A stretch of 6,765 nt of DNA from Dermatophilaceae bacterium (GCA_013361975.1 JABFXB010000508.1:1-6765), one strand, 5' to 3'; positions 1 to 6,109 are shown, counted from the first letter of the stretch. The notes: generated by a model from the letters alone, not told the origin. Program-made: numbers and translations.

Positions 1-918
1 GTTCGGCCGCAGTACGTCGCGCTCGCGACGGCCGTGGCAGCGCACGGCGCGAAACCGTGGGTCGAGGCCGACCTGCTCAAGGCGTGGGTCGCCGGGCGAG
101 ATCGCTACACGGCGGCGCTCGACTCGGTCGTCGCCCTCGCAGGCCGGCCCGGCGTGGCCGGCGTCAAGGTCGCCGACGAGCTCGGCTACGAGGACGGCAC
201 CGACGCCGACACGGACCTCGCTTTCCTCGCAGCGACCACGCGATCGCTCCACGAGCGCCTGCCCGGCCGCAAGGTCGTCGTCGACCTCATCGTGCCCGAG
301 CTCGGCTGTCTCAGCTGGCCCGGCGTGCCCGCGTCCGTCGTCGGCGCCGGCTCCCTGGCCGGCCGCCGAGCGTGCGGCTCTGAAGCGGCCGCGCGCAACC
401 CGGCGGCGGCGCTCTCGGCTGTCGACCGCTACGTCGCGAAGGGCGGCCTGGACGTGGTGAACCTCAGCGCCGGCCTCCGCTCCGGCGCGGAGTACGCGGC
501 GTGGGGCACGACGCGCGATGCAGCGATGGCGGCCGCGTGGGACGAGGCGTCACGGCGCTGGGGTGGGACCGTCCGGCTCCAGGCGCGCAAGGCCCTCGCG
601 CACCCCGGGGTCTACCGGGGCACGCGCGAGTCGGCGGAGGCCGACGTCCACACGTACGTCGACGTGCCGCTCGCGCACGGAGCCCGGGCGGTCGACATCT
701 GGACGTGGAGCCAGCCGTACCACGGTGGCACGTTCACGCTGACCGACCCCGGCCTGGCACCGAACGCCCTGAGCCGCGCGCTGCTCGACAGGCGTCGGCG
801 CGGTGTCGAGCTCTGGACCCACATGACGCCGTCGTCCTTGCAGGTCGGCCTCGAGCAGGACGTCGCTGCGGCGGCGTCGATCTTCAGCGGCGTGCTCGTC
901 GCATCGGGAACGGGGTGA
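1..918 (+). CDS. Unrecognised TIM-barrel-like protein, 5' end outside window
   Basis: I do not recognise this family. The frame is open from the first base of the window to the TGA at 916-918 (at least 305 residues). A GTG at 34 could start a 294-residue protein, but it falls inside what looks like a continuous helix (YVALATAVAAHGAKPW), so the gene probably begins upstream. Short hydrophobic strands, several ending in acidic or aromatic residues, alternate with Ala-rich helices: GVKVADELGY, KVVVDLIVPELG, GLDVVNLS, TVRLQARKAL, ARAVDIWTWSQPY and GVELWTHM. That is the pattern of a (beta/alpha)8 barrel, as in glycoside hydrolases or flavin and aldolase enzymes. Glu and Asp at strand ends (ADELGY, VPELG) could be catalytic, but this is inference. 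The stop lies 6 bp before a sugar transferase start, so the two are probably co-transcribed and this protein may act on or build a polysaccharide. Confidence 0.75.
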   Translation, partial: VRPQYVALATAVAAHGAKPWVEADLLKAWVAGRDRYTAALDSVVALAGRPGVAGVKVADELGYEDGTDADTDLAFLAATTRSLHERLPGRKVVVDLIVPELGCLSWPGVPASVVGAGSLAGRRACGSEAAARNPAAALSAVDRYVAKGGLDVVNLSAGLRSGAEYAAWGTTRDAAMAAAWDEASRRWGGTVRLQARKALAHPGVYRGTRESAEADVHTYVDVPLAHGARAVDIWTWSQPYHGGTFTLTDPGLAPNALSRALLDRRRRGVELWTHMTPSSLQVGLEQDVAAAASIFSGVLVASGTG

Positions 919-924
919 GCACAC

Positions 925-1677
925 ATGACGACGAGTCATGCGGTTCCTGAGCCAAGCGCCGGCGCGGAACTCCATGGATCCGCGAGATCCGCTGCGGCAC
1001 AGAGCGGTCCGGGCGTCGGTCGGATCTCCTGGCAGCGACGAGCGCTCGACGTGGTCGTGTCCGTCCTCGGCCTGGTGGTGCTCGCGCCCGTCCTCGTCGT
1101 GGTCGCGGTCGCCGTCCGGGTGTCGAGCCCGGGGCCGGTGATCTTCCGGCAGGTCCGCCTCACCCGGGGCCGAGAACCTTTCACGCTGTACAAGTTCCGC
1201 ACGATGCGTGTCGGCACGGACGGGCCGGAGGTGACCGCGAGGGGAGACCCTCGCGTCACCGGTCCCGGGCGTCTGTTGAGGAGGACGAGCCTCGACGAGC
1301 TGCCGCAGCTGGTGAACGTCCTTCTCGGCCAGATGACCCTCGTGGGGCCGCGGCCCGAGACGCCCGCCCTGGCGGAGCGCTACCCCACCGACCTGACCTG
1401 GGTGCTCGACGAGACGCCCGGCCTCACCGGCCCCGCGCAGATCAGCCTCCGCGACGACGTCAGCGTCGTCGACGCCCCCGGAGGTCCGACCGCCTCGGCG
1501 GCCCCCGACCCGGACGCGCTGGAGCGTTGGTACGTCGAGCGGCTCGTGCCGCGTCGGGTGGCAGCCGACCTGACCTTCCTGCGGCGCCCGACGCTGTGGG
1601 CGACCCTGCGGGTCGTGTGGTGGACGGTGCGCTACCTCGCTACGGGGCGACCGCCGCAGACACGGCTCGACGGCTGA
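925..1677 (+). CDS. Bacterial sugar transferase (polyprenyl-phosphate sugar-1-phosphate transferase, WcaJ/PglC type)
   Basis: This 250-residue protein belongs to the monotopic phosphoglycosyl transferases. These move a sugar-1-phosphate from a nucleotide sugar to a polyprenyl phosphate at the inner face of the membrane, the first step in building a polysaccharide repeat unit. After a polar N-terminus of about 38 residues comes one hydrophobic helix (about 41-64) with Pro55 in its middle, as in the re-entrant helix of this family. Then follow SSPGPVIF, the KFRTM motif (90-94), the catalytic Asp124-Glu125 pair inside RRTSLDELPQL, GPRPE (141-145) and PGLTGPAQIS (165-174). The length fits the short PglC-like form without the extra N-terminal membrane helices of WcaJ. 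The ATG lies 6 bp after the upstream stop, with CGGGG at 911-915 as a weak ribosome site. The sugar specificity cannot be read from the sequence. The last 38 bp overlap the convergent gene. Confidence 0.95.
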   Translation: MTTSHAVPEPSAGAELHGSARSAAAQSGPGVGRISWQRRALDVVVSVLGLVVLAPVLVVVAVAVRVSSPGPVIFRQVRLTRGREPFTLYKFRTMRVGTDGPEVTARGDPRVTGPGRLLRRTSLDELPQLVNVLLGQMTLVGPRPETPALAERYPTDLTWVLDETPGLTGPAQISLRDDVSVVDAPGGPTASAAPDPDALERWYVERLVPRRVAADLTFLRRPTLWATLRVVWWTVRYLATGRPPQTRLDG

Positions 1678-3280
1678 CGAGCGGGTCGCAGCGGGCGTTG
1701 AGGCACTCGCCGGTGCCGAGGTCGAACTCGAAGTTGTGCGCGAGGCAGCGGAGCACGCCGTCGCGGATGACCGCGCCGTGGGCCAGGTCCTCGCCGGCGT
1801 GCGGGCAGTAGCGACTGACCTCCCACTCTCGTGTGCCGTCCGCGCACCGCTCGGCGAGCGTCACCGTGTCGTCGGGGTCGCGCTCGGTCTCGTAGCGCTC
1901 CACCTCGTCGAGCGCGGCCGCGTCGGCGTGCTTGAGCAGCCCGACGAGGTAGTCGTTGTAGCGGTCGGGGTCGCGCCAGCAGGAGATGCGCAGCGACAGG
2001 AAGAGGTCCTCCCACCGCACCCGGCCGGTGAGCACGGCGTCGAGCCAGCGGGCCTCGACCGTGATGCGGTAGCCGGGTGCCGGTGTGCTCCCGGTGAGGT
2101 CGACGCTGCAGCGCGTCGGGCCGAGCTCGACGTCCCACGTGCCCCCGTCGTCGCCCGTGACGACGAAGCGCACGGTCATCCCGATGCGGTGCAGGAAGTA
2201 GTCGGACAGCGCCCCGAGCTGCGCGAAGTGGCTGGCGAAACGCTGTGCCAGGCCGCTGCCCCGCGGCGGGTCGGGGTACGCCGCGTAGACGGCTGCGAGG
2301 TCAGCGGCCCGACGCTCGGCGTAGTGGGAGAGGTAGGCCCGGAGGTCGTCGGGCAGCCGTCCCTCGGGGTCGGCGCCGTCGCGGTCCCCGACGAGCCGGA
2401 ACCCCTCCCAGTGCGGGTCCTGCTCGACCGTTCCCGTTCCCACGTCGAGGCGGTCACCCGGAAGCAGCCGCACGACCGTCTGGTCGCGCAGCCGCGAGCG
2501 CAGGTACGCGGCCGCCTGACCCGTGTCGGGGAAGATCCCCGGCGGTGCGATGCGGTCGTTGTGGTGGGCGAGGGCGGGGTCGAGGAAGCAGGGCGGCCCG
2601 GCATACGGCATGACGACCTTCGGGGGCGCTGCGCGCAGGAGCCGGCTGACGGACTTGAACTTGCCGAGTCGCTTGTCGGCGCTCATCGAGTCGACGACCT
2701 CCGGCGGGTACTCGTAGCAGATCGGGTGCCACGACGCCCCGGACATCTGCACCCCCATGAGGTCGATCGGGCGCCCCACCTCCTCGACCGCTCGCCGCAG
2801 CTGGGCCGGGGTCAGCCGCGCGTCGTTCGTGTGCAGGATGGCGTGGCCGTCGACGAAGAGCAGCACGGCTGCGTCGTGGCACATCGGCGACTGCTCCTGG
2901 ATGACGGTCATCCAGTCACCGTGCCGGTCGAGGGCGAGCCGCTCCCACCGGTCGAGCTCCACGACGACGTTCCGGATGCCGGCGCCGCGCAGGCGCGAGA
3001 GCATCTCGGGCGCCGGGTAGCGCGGGATGACGATGCGCACGTGGTCGGGGAGCAGGCCCAGCAGGTCGAGATCCAGGTGGTCGAGGTGCTCGTGCGAGAT
3101 CGTCACCCACTCGGCGTCGAGCACGTCGGGGCGCAGCAGGTGCGAGTTGTCGGGGAAGGGGAACCACGACCCGAGGAAGGCGCCACGGGGCGACATCCAC
3201 GGGTCGCAGAGCAGCCTGAGGTGGGCGGCGTCGACGCGCAGGCCCGCGTGTCCGAGTGACGTGACCACCGGTGCGACCAT
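1640..3280 (-). CDS. CMAH-like metallo-beta-lactamase-fold protein with C-terminal Rieske [2Fe-2S] domain
   Basis: This is a 546-residue, probably cytoplasmic redox enzyme with no signal peptide. Residues 1 to about 290 form a metallo-beta-lactamase fold: SLGHAG (8-13), CDPW (25-28), the metal motif HEHLDH (63-68), Cys134-His135 and TNDAR with Asp153. Residues 210-250 (KFKSV..VVMPYAGPPCFL) and 365-450 (VRWEDLFLSLRISCWRDPDRY) resemble the matching parts of animal CMP-N-acetylneuraminate hydroxylase as I remember them; the second part also resembles an SCP2-like sterol-carrier fold. Residues 475-530 carry a complete Rieske site, Cys492-x-His494, 17 residues, Cys512-x-x-His515. In animal CMAH the Rieske domain comes first; here it comes last. 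A hydroxylase or oxygenase role is inferred and the substrate is unknown. The ATG start gives the usual start of the fold (VTSLGHAG), though the ribosome site is weak. It is likely transcribed alone, with an operator-like repeat just upstream. Confidence 0.9.
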   Translation of the reverse strand: MVAPVVTSLGHAGLRVDAAHLRLLCDPWMSPRGAFLGSWFPFPDNSHLLRPDVLDAEWVTISHEHLDHLDLDLLGLLPDHVRIVIPRYPAPEMLSRLRGAGIRNVVVELDRWERLALDRHGDWMTVIQEQSPMCHDAAVLLFVDGHAILHTNDARLTPAQLRRAVEEVGRPIDLMGVQMSGASWHPICYEYPPEVVDSMSADKRLGKFKSVSRLLRAAPPKVVMPYAGPPCFLDPALAHHNDRIAPPGIFPDTGQAAAYLRSRLRDQTVVRLLPGDRLDVGTGTVEQDPHWEGFRLVGDRDGADPEGRLPDDLRAYLSHYAERRAADLAAVYAAYPDPPRGSGLAQRFASHFAQLGALSDYFLHRIGMTVRFVVTGDDGGTWDVELGPTRCSVDLTGSTPAPGYRITVEARWLDAVLTGRVRWEDLFLSLRISCWRDPDRYNDYLVGLLKHADAAALDEVERYETERDPDDTVTLAERCADGTREWEVSRYCPHAGEDLAHGAVIRDGVLRCLAHNFEFDLGTGECLNARCDPLVSRRAVSAAVAP

Positions 3281-3300
3281 GCCGCCATCGTGCGATCCGG

Positions 3301-3325
3301 GGCGTCATGTGACGACCTGTCGTCA
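3301..3325 (-). promoter_or_regulatory. Operator-like array of three alternating 7-bp half-sites upstream of the CMAH-like gene
   Basis: On the + strand GGCGTCA (3301-3307), TG, TGACGAC (3310-3316), CT and GTCGTCA (3319-3325) follow each other. The last two form a perfect 7-2-7 inverted repeat. The first matches the third at 6 of 7 positions and forms a 5-bp inverted repeat (CGTCA/TGACG) with the middle one. Half-sites recur every 9 bp. The array ends 20 bp before the ATG at 3280, where a repressor would block transcription of the CMAH-like gene. The binding protein is unknown and no clear -35/-10 pair was found, so the regulatory role is inferred from position and symmetry. Confidence 0.5.
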
Positions 3326-3430
3326 GCCGAGGCCGGCGTACCGCAATCGACGTAGACGGTGCGTGCGGTCGGGCGGGACCCGGCCCGCCTCCGTCATCGA
3401 CTCCCAGAAGACCCTTGCGTATGCCGTCAG
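3323..3430 (-). other. Short coding-like frame between exporter and CMAH-like gene (tiny gene or remnant)
   Basis: Directly after the exporter stop, a different minus-strand frame reads LTAYARVFWESMTEAG and continues with a basic tail to RYAGLG and a TGA at 3323-3325. About 83% of its codons end in G or C, and its composition (aromatic, amphipathic, not Arg/Pro-rich until the end) is more protein-like than the usual shadow frames. The only ATG inside gives 24 residues (from 3397). A CTG would overlap the exporter stop as CTGA and give 35 residues, but CTG starts are rare and no ribosome site is visible. It could equally be the 3' remnant of a lost gene, or chance. I do not recognise the sequence. 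Confidence 0.2.
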
Positions 3431-4890
3431 GTCGGCTGGCGCGTACGCCGCCGGTTGCGCAGGTCGACGAGGCTGGCGGCGAGCGCCACGGTGACGAGGA
3501 CCGCGCAGACCTTCAAGGCGTCGCCGGGGTCCAGCCCCGATCCGGTGGCGCCGGAGCCGGTGGCGGTGACGCCGGCGTAGAACACAGCGCCGACGAGGGC
3601 GATGCCCATCGCCGTGCCGATGCGTTGGCCGGTCTGCAGCAGCCCGCCGGCGGTGCCGGCCCGGTCGACGGGGACGCCGTCGACGGCGAGGGTGATGTTG
3701 GGGGAGATGACGAGGCCGCTGCCGACGCCGGCCACCAGCAGGGGCGCCGCCAGCCACCACCCGAGGTCTGGGCCGTCGGCGGCGGTGACCGTGACGTCGA
3801 CGGCCACGACGCCGACGAGCACGATGATCAGACCGGTGGTGACGAGCAGACGTCCGTAGCGGCTGACGAGGCGCCCGCCCAGCGCGGACGTGACGGCCGA
3901 CCCGAGCGCGAACGGGGTGACCGTGAGCCCGGCCAGCAGGGGCGAGTAGTGCAGCTGTTGCTGCACGTGGATCGTGAGCACGAAGAAGATCCCGGTGAAC
4001 CCGCCGAAGTAGATCGTGCCGACGGTCGCCCCCGACGGGTATCCCCTCACACCGAAGAGCGAGAGGTCGACGAGGGGCTCCCGCCCGCGGTCGGTGTAGC
4101 GTCGCTCCCAGGCCAGGAACGCGGCCACGAAGCCCGCCCCGACGAGACCGACCCACCACGGCACTGTCGAGCCGCCCCGGCCCGACTCCACGACAGGCAG
4201 CAGGATGCCGAGCACGCCGGCGCCCAGCAGCAGGACGCCGACCGGGTCGACGTCGATGCGCCGGCCGCGCGCCCGGGCCGGTGGGTCGGGCAGCCAGTGC
4301 ATCGCGAGGACGACGGCGGCGGCCGCGACGGGCAGGTTGACGAAGAAGATCCACCGCCAGCCGGCGTCGGGGTCGAGGGCGTCGAGCAGCACGCCGCCCA
4401 CGACGGGGCCGACCGCGGTCGAGATGCCGATGCTGGCACCGAGCAGGCCGAAGGCGCGGCCGCGCTCGGCGCCGCGGAAGAGCTGCTGGATCAGGCCGGA
4501 GACCTGCGGGTTGAGGACGCCGCCGGCTGCGCCCTGCACCAGTCGGGCCACGACGAGCAGACCCGCGCTGGGCGCCAGCCCGCAGGCCAGGCTCGACAGG
4601 CCGAAGAGCACCACGCCGACGACGAAGACCGTGCGCCGTCCGAGCGCGTCGCCGATGCGCCCGGACGGGACCAGGGTCAGGCCGAAGGCCAGCGCGTAGC
4701 CCGACACGACCCACTGCAGGTCGCTCGGGGTGGCGCCGACACCGCTCTGGATCGAGGGGAGCGCGACGTTGACGATGCTGACGTCGAGCAGGGTCATGAA
4801 GCCCGCGACGAGGCAGACCCACAGGGCCTTCCACCGTCGCGGGTCAGGTGGCTCTCCGGCAGGCGGGCGCGCCGCCGGGTCGTCCGTCAC
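3427..4890 (-). CDS. DHA2-family MFS multidrug exporter (EmrB/QacA type, 14 TM)
   Basis: This 487-residue inner-membrane protein is a proton-driven major facilitator exporter, expected to pump out hydrophobic or cationic compounds. After a short Pro-rich cytoplasmic start, TM1 carries the DHA2 motif LDVSIVNVALP (35-45). Motif A, GRIGDALGRR (77-86), sits between TM2 and TM3, and Arg116 lies in ARLVQGAAGG. The exporter motif C, STAVGPVVGG (157-166), is in TM5. GWRWIFFVNLP (177-187) is also typical. Hydrophobic segments up to about residue 472 fit 14 helices. I chose the GTG at 4890, not the upstream-extended frame, because residues encoded above it are Arg-rich shadow of the preceding gene, and because GTGA at 4890-4887 overlaps that gene's stop. 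No strong ribosome site precedes it, so translation is probably coupled to the DUF1810 gene. The exported substrate cannot be predicted. Confidence 0.93.
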   Translation of the reverse strand: MTDDPAARPPAGEPPDPRRWKALWVCLVAGFMTLLDVSIVNVALPSIQSGVGATPSDLQWVVSGYALAFGLTLVPSGRIGDALGRRTVFVVGVVLFGLSSLACGLAPSAGLLVVARLVQGAAGGVLNPQVSGLIQQLFRGAERGRAFGLLGASIGISTAVGPVVGGVLLDALDPDAGWRWIFFVNLPVAAAAVVLAMHWLPDPPARARGRRIDVDPVGVLLLGAGVLGILLPVVESGRGGSTVPWWVGLVGAGFVAAFLAWERRYTDRGREPLVDLSLFGVRGYPSGATVGTIYFGGFTGIFFVLTIHVQQQLHYSPLLAGLTVTPFALGSAVTSALGGRLVSRYGRLLVTTGLIIVLVGVVAVDVTVTAADGPDLGWWLAAPLLVAGVGSGLVISPNITLAVDGVPVDRAGTAGGLLQTGQRIGTAMGIALVGAVFYAGVTATGSGATGSGLDPGDALKVCAVLVTVALAASLVDLRNRRRTRQPT

Positions 4891-5330
4891 GAGCCCAGGA
4901 TCCCGGTCGTCGCGTCGTCCCTGCGGCCGCCGAAGAAGTGGTCGAGCACTCGGCCGAACAGCTCGCTGTCGGCCGCCTCGGTCGCCGCACGCTCGAACAG
5001 CGTCATCGACGACCGCAGCTTCGTGGCGTCGATTCCACCCAGCACCGCGACCGGATCGCGCTCCGTGAGCGCGTCCAGGGCCTCGGCGCACGCGCGGAGC
5101 CGAGGGCCGAGCACCGGGTGGTCAAGGTAGGCGCCCGCCTCGGGAAGGCCCGACACGGCATACGCCCTCGCCATGTCGCTGCGACCGAGCCCGGCGACCT
5201 GGGGGAGCACGAACCACATCCAGTGGCCGCGCTTGCGGCCGGCACGCAGCTCGGCGAGCGCCGCGGCATACGCGCCACCGCGGTCCTGGGCGTCGACGAA
5301 GCGCTGGAGGTCGAAGGGGTCGTCACTCAT
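4887..5330 (-). CDS. DUF1810 family protein
   Basis: This 147-residue soluble protein fits the DUF1810 family, which is sometimes mislabelled calpastatin and has no firmly known function as far as I know. Family marks are FDLQRFVDAQ (6-15), the block GRKRGHWMWFVLPQ (31-44), GLGRSDMARAYAV (47-59), HPVLGPRLRAC (71-81), DATKLRSSMTLF (101-112) and FGRVLDHFFGG near the end. The length is normal. The start is fixed at the ATG at 5330 because an in-frame TAG lies 12 bp upstream. GGAGG is present but only one base from the ATG, which is unusually close. The gene ends in a 4-bp overlap with the exporter, so the two form a transcription and translation unit. Nothing in the protein suggests a direct role in transport; co-expression is the only link. 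Confidence 0.88.
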   Translation of the reverse strand: MSDDPFDLQRFVDAQDRGGAYAAALAELRAGRKRGHWMWFVLPQVAGLGRSDMARAYAVSGLPEAGAYLDHPVLGPRLRACAEALDALTERDPVAVLGGIDATKLRSSMTLFERAATEAADSELFGRVLDHFFGGRRDDATTGILGS

Positions 5331-5341
5331 GCCTCCGTCCT

Positions 5342-5372
5342 ACCCGACCGCCGGCAGACGCCGGCAGCGGGT
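5342..5372 (-). terminator. Possible hairpin terminator after the DUF1622 gene
   Basis: ACCCG (5342-5346) pairs with CGGGT (5368-5372). Inside, after a small internal loop, GCCGGC (5350-5355) pairs with GCCGGC (5360-5365) around the loop AGAC. The outer arm touches the DUF1622 stop codon. There is no U-tract, as is common in high-GC actinobacteria. It sits in the 41-bp gap before the DUF1810 start, so it may end the DUF1622 transcript or lower read-through into DUF1810 and the exporter. GCCGGC is common in such DNA, so chance pairing is possible. Confidence 0.4.
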
Positions 5373-5728
5373 CAACCGGACCGCTCGTAGGGCCGTGCCT
5401 TCTGCCACGGCCAGCGGCCGGTGATCTCCAGCTCCAGCGAGAAGCTGAGGAACGTCCGGATCACCACGATGAGCGCCAGGACCAGCACGCTGGCGAGCGT
5501 GGGGGTCACCGCCACGGTCCGGATGATGTCGGCAGCCACGAGCAGCTCGAGGCCCAGCAGGATCGAACGGCCCAGCTGCTGCCGGAACTGCCGGTAGGTG
5601 TCGGTCCCGGGCACGCGTGCGCTTGCGGCGGCCCGGACCGCGGCCACCACGGCGCCGATCACGAGCACGGCGATGCCTGCCGTGTCGATGCTCTTGCCGA
5701 CGAGCTCGACGGCGTCGGTGAAGCTCAT
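5372..5728 (-). CDS. DUF1622 family small membrane protein
   Basis: This 118-residue integral membrane protein belongs to DUF1622, a family of unknown function. Three hydrophobic helices are visible at about 14-35 (AGIAVLVIGAVVAAV), 55-74 (SILLGLELLVAADIIRTV) and 77-98 (VLVLALIVVIRTFLSF). Conserved-looking charged residues lie within or at the edge of helices: Glu61 and Asp67 in LLGLELLVAADIIR, then Arg91 and Glu99 to Glu101 in RTFLSFSLELEITGRWPW. The frame is open for another 103 codons upstream, but the ATG at 5728 is chosen because GAAGGGAG (5740-5733) is a good ribosome site at the right distance. The upstream residues are also Arg/Thr/Pro-rich and do not look like protein. The gene is probably a single unit with its own promoter in the gap upstream; a palindrome next to the ribosome site may regulate it. 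The tail ends WPWQKARPYERSG. Confidence 0.88.
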   Translation of the reverse strand: MSFTDAVELVGKSIDTAGIAVLVIGAVVAAVRAAASARVPGTDTYRQFRQQLGRSILLGLELLVAADIIRTVAVTPTLASVLVLALIVVIRTFLSFSLELEITGRWPWQKARPYERSG

Positions 5729-6066
5729 GCGACTCCCTTCGTCCGGTGCGTCCGCACCGGGTCTGCGCGGTCCGCGGGCGCTCGCTGCGTTCCGTACCCA
5801 CCCGGCCGGCGCCGAAAGGCCCGTCGCCGTGCAGCGACTCGAGGTCTCAGGGCAACCCGTCGAGCTCATCCGAGAGGCTCGTGTCGACCGGGGACGCGTC
5901 GGCCGCAGGGCGACGGTGACGGTCGAGCACGTGCGGATCACGTCGTCGCCGCCGCCTGGTGTCTCGGTCCGGGACAGCTGCGTCGCACCCGCCGGCACGG
6001 CCATGACGTCCAGCCTGGCATGCGGTCGATGACGCACGAGGCCACTTCGCGATGGGAGGGACGTGG
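5729..6066. other. Gap with no convincing gene upstream of DUF1622
   Basis: Apart from the palindrome and ribosome site next to the DUF1622 start, this stretch has no gene I can support. Frames crossing it are rich in Arg, Pro and Ser and lack ribosome sites. One minus-strand frame ends ADASPVDTSLSDELDGLP before a TGA at 5847-5849. Its only start is a GTG at 5930 (27 codons, no ribosome site), so it may be a remnant or chance. The promoter of DUF1622 is expected here, but I found no clear -35/-10 pair. GCACGTGC at 5927-5934 is an 8-bp palindrome of unknown meaning. Confidence 0.5.
5743..5760 (-). promoter_or_regulatory. 18-bp palindrome beside the DUF1622 ribosome-binding site
   Basis: CCGGTGCGTCCGCACCGG is a perfect inverted repeat with 8-bp arms (5743-5750 and 5753-5760) around TC. 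It ends 2 bp from the ribosome site and 14 bp from the ATG. It could be a protein-binding operator or, in the mRNA, a hairpin controlling access to the ribosome site. A 2-nt loop is too tight for an RNA hairpin without opening the innermost pairs, which slightly favours a DNA operator. Confidence 0.45.
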
Positions 6067-6099
6067 GAGACGCGGGCCCCCCGAGGGGGCCCGCGTCTC
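6067..6099 (-). terminator. Strong intrinsic-type terminator hairpin after glnA
   Basis: The arms 6067-6081 and 6085-6099 are perfectly complementary over 15 bp (GAGACGCGGGCCCCC and its reverse complement) around the 3-base loop CGA. The hairpin begins 47 bp past the glutamine synthetase stop codon. No U-tract follows on the minus strand, which is usual for terminators of high-GC actinobacteria. Because of its symmetry it would also stop transcription arriving from the other strand. Confidence 0.8.
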
Positions 6100-6109
6100 G
6101 AGATCAGTT

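Noticed and set aside
1736..3259. 507-codon plus-strand open frame opposite the CMAH-like gene
   Set aside because: Low-complexity Val/Arg/Glu composition and no recognisable domain; the opposite strand encodes complete MBL and Rieske motifs.
3323..4834. 503-codon minus-strand frame overlapping the exporter
   Set aside because: Almost entirely Arg/Pro/Ala-rich shadow of the exporter frame. Only its last ~36 residues, beyond the exporter stop, look protein-like and are reported separately.
4891..5091. 67-residue N-terminal extension of the exporter
   Set aside because: Arg/Gly-rich and lying wholly inside DUF1810 in another frame. The GTG at 4890 with its GTGA overlap gives the normal DHA2 start.
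3415..5130. 571-codon plus-strand open frame opposite the exporter and DUF1810 genes
   Set aside because: Its translation is Asp/Arg/Gly/Gln-rich with no motif or membrane pattern, while the minus-strand frames carry clear MFS and DUF1810 motifs. Long antisense frames are expected at this GC content.
5927..5934. GCACGTGC palindrome
   Set aside because: An 8-bp GC-rich palindrome is expected by chance in several kilobases of such DNA, and its position relative to any start codon is not informative.
5598..6032. 144-codon plus-strand open frame reaching into the intergenic gap
   Set aside because: No ribosome site, no family resemblance, and its first third is antisense to DUF1622. The remaining part is not strong enough to call.
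5729..6037. 103-residue N-terminal extension of the DUF1622 protein
   Set aside because: The residues look like untranslated sequence, and a good ribosome site (GAAGGGAG) precedes the ATG at 5728, giving the usual family length.
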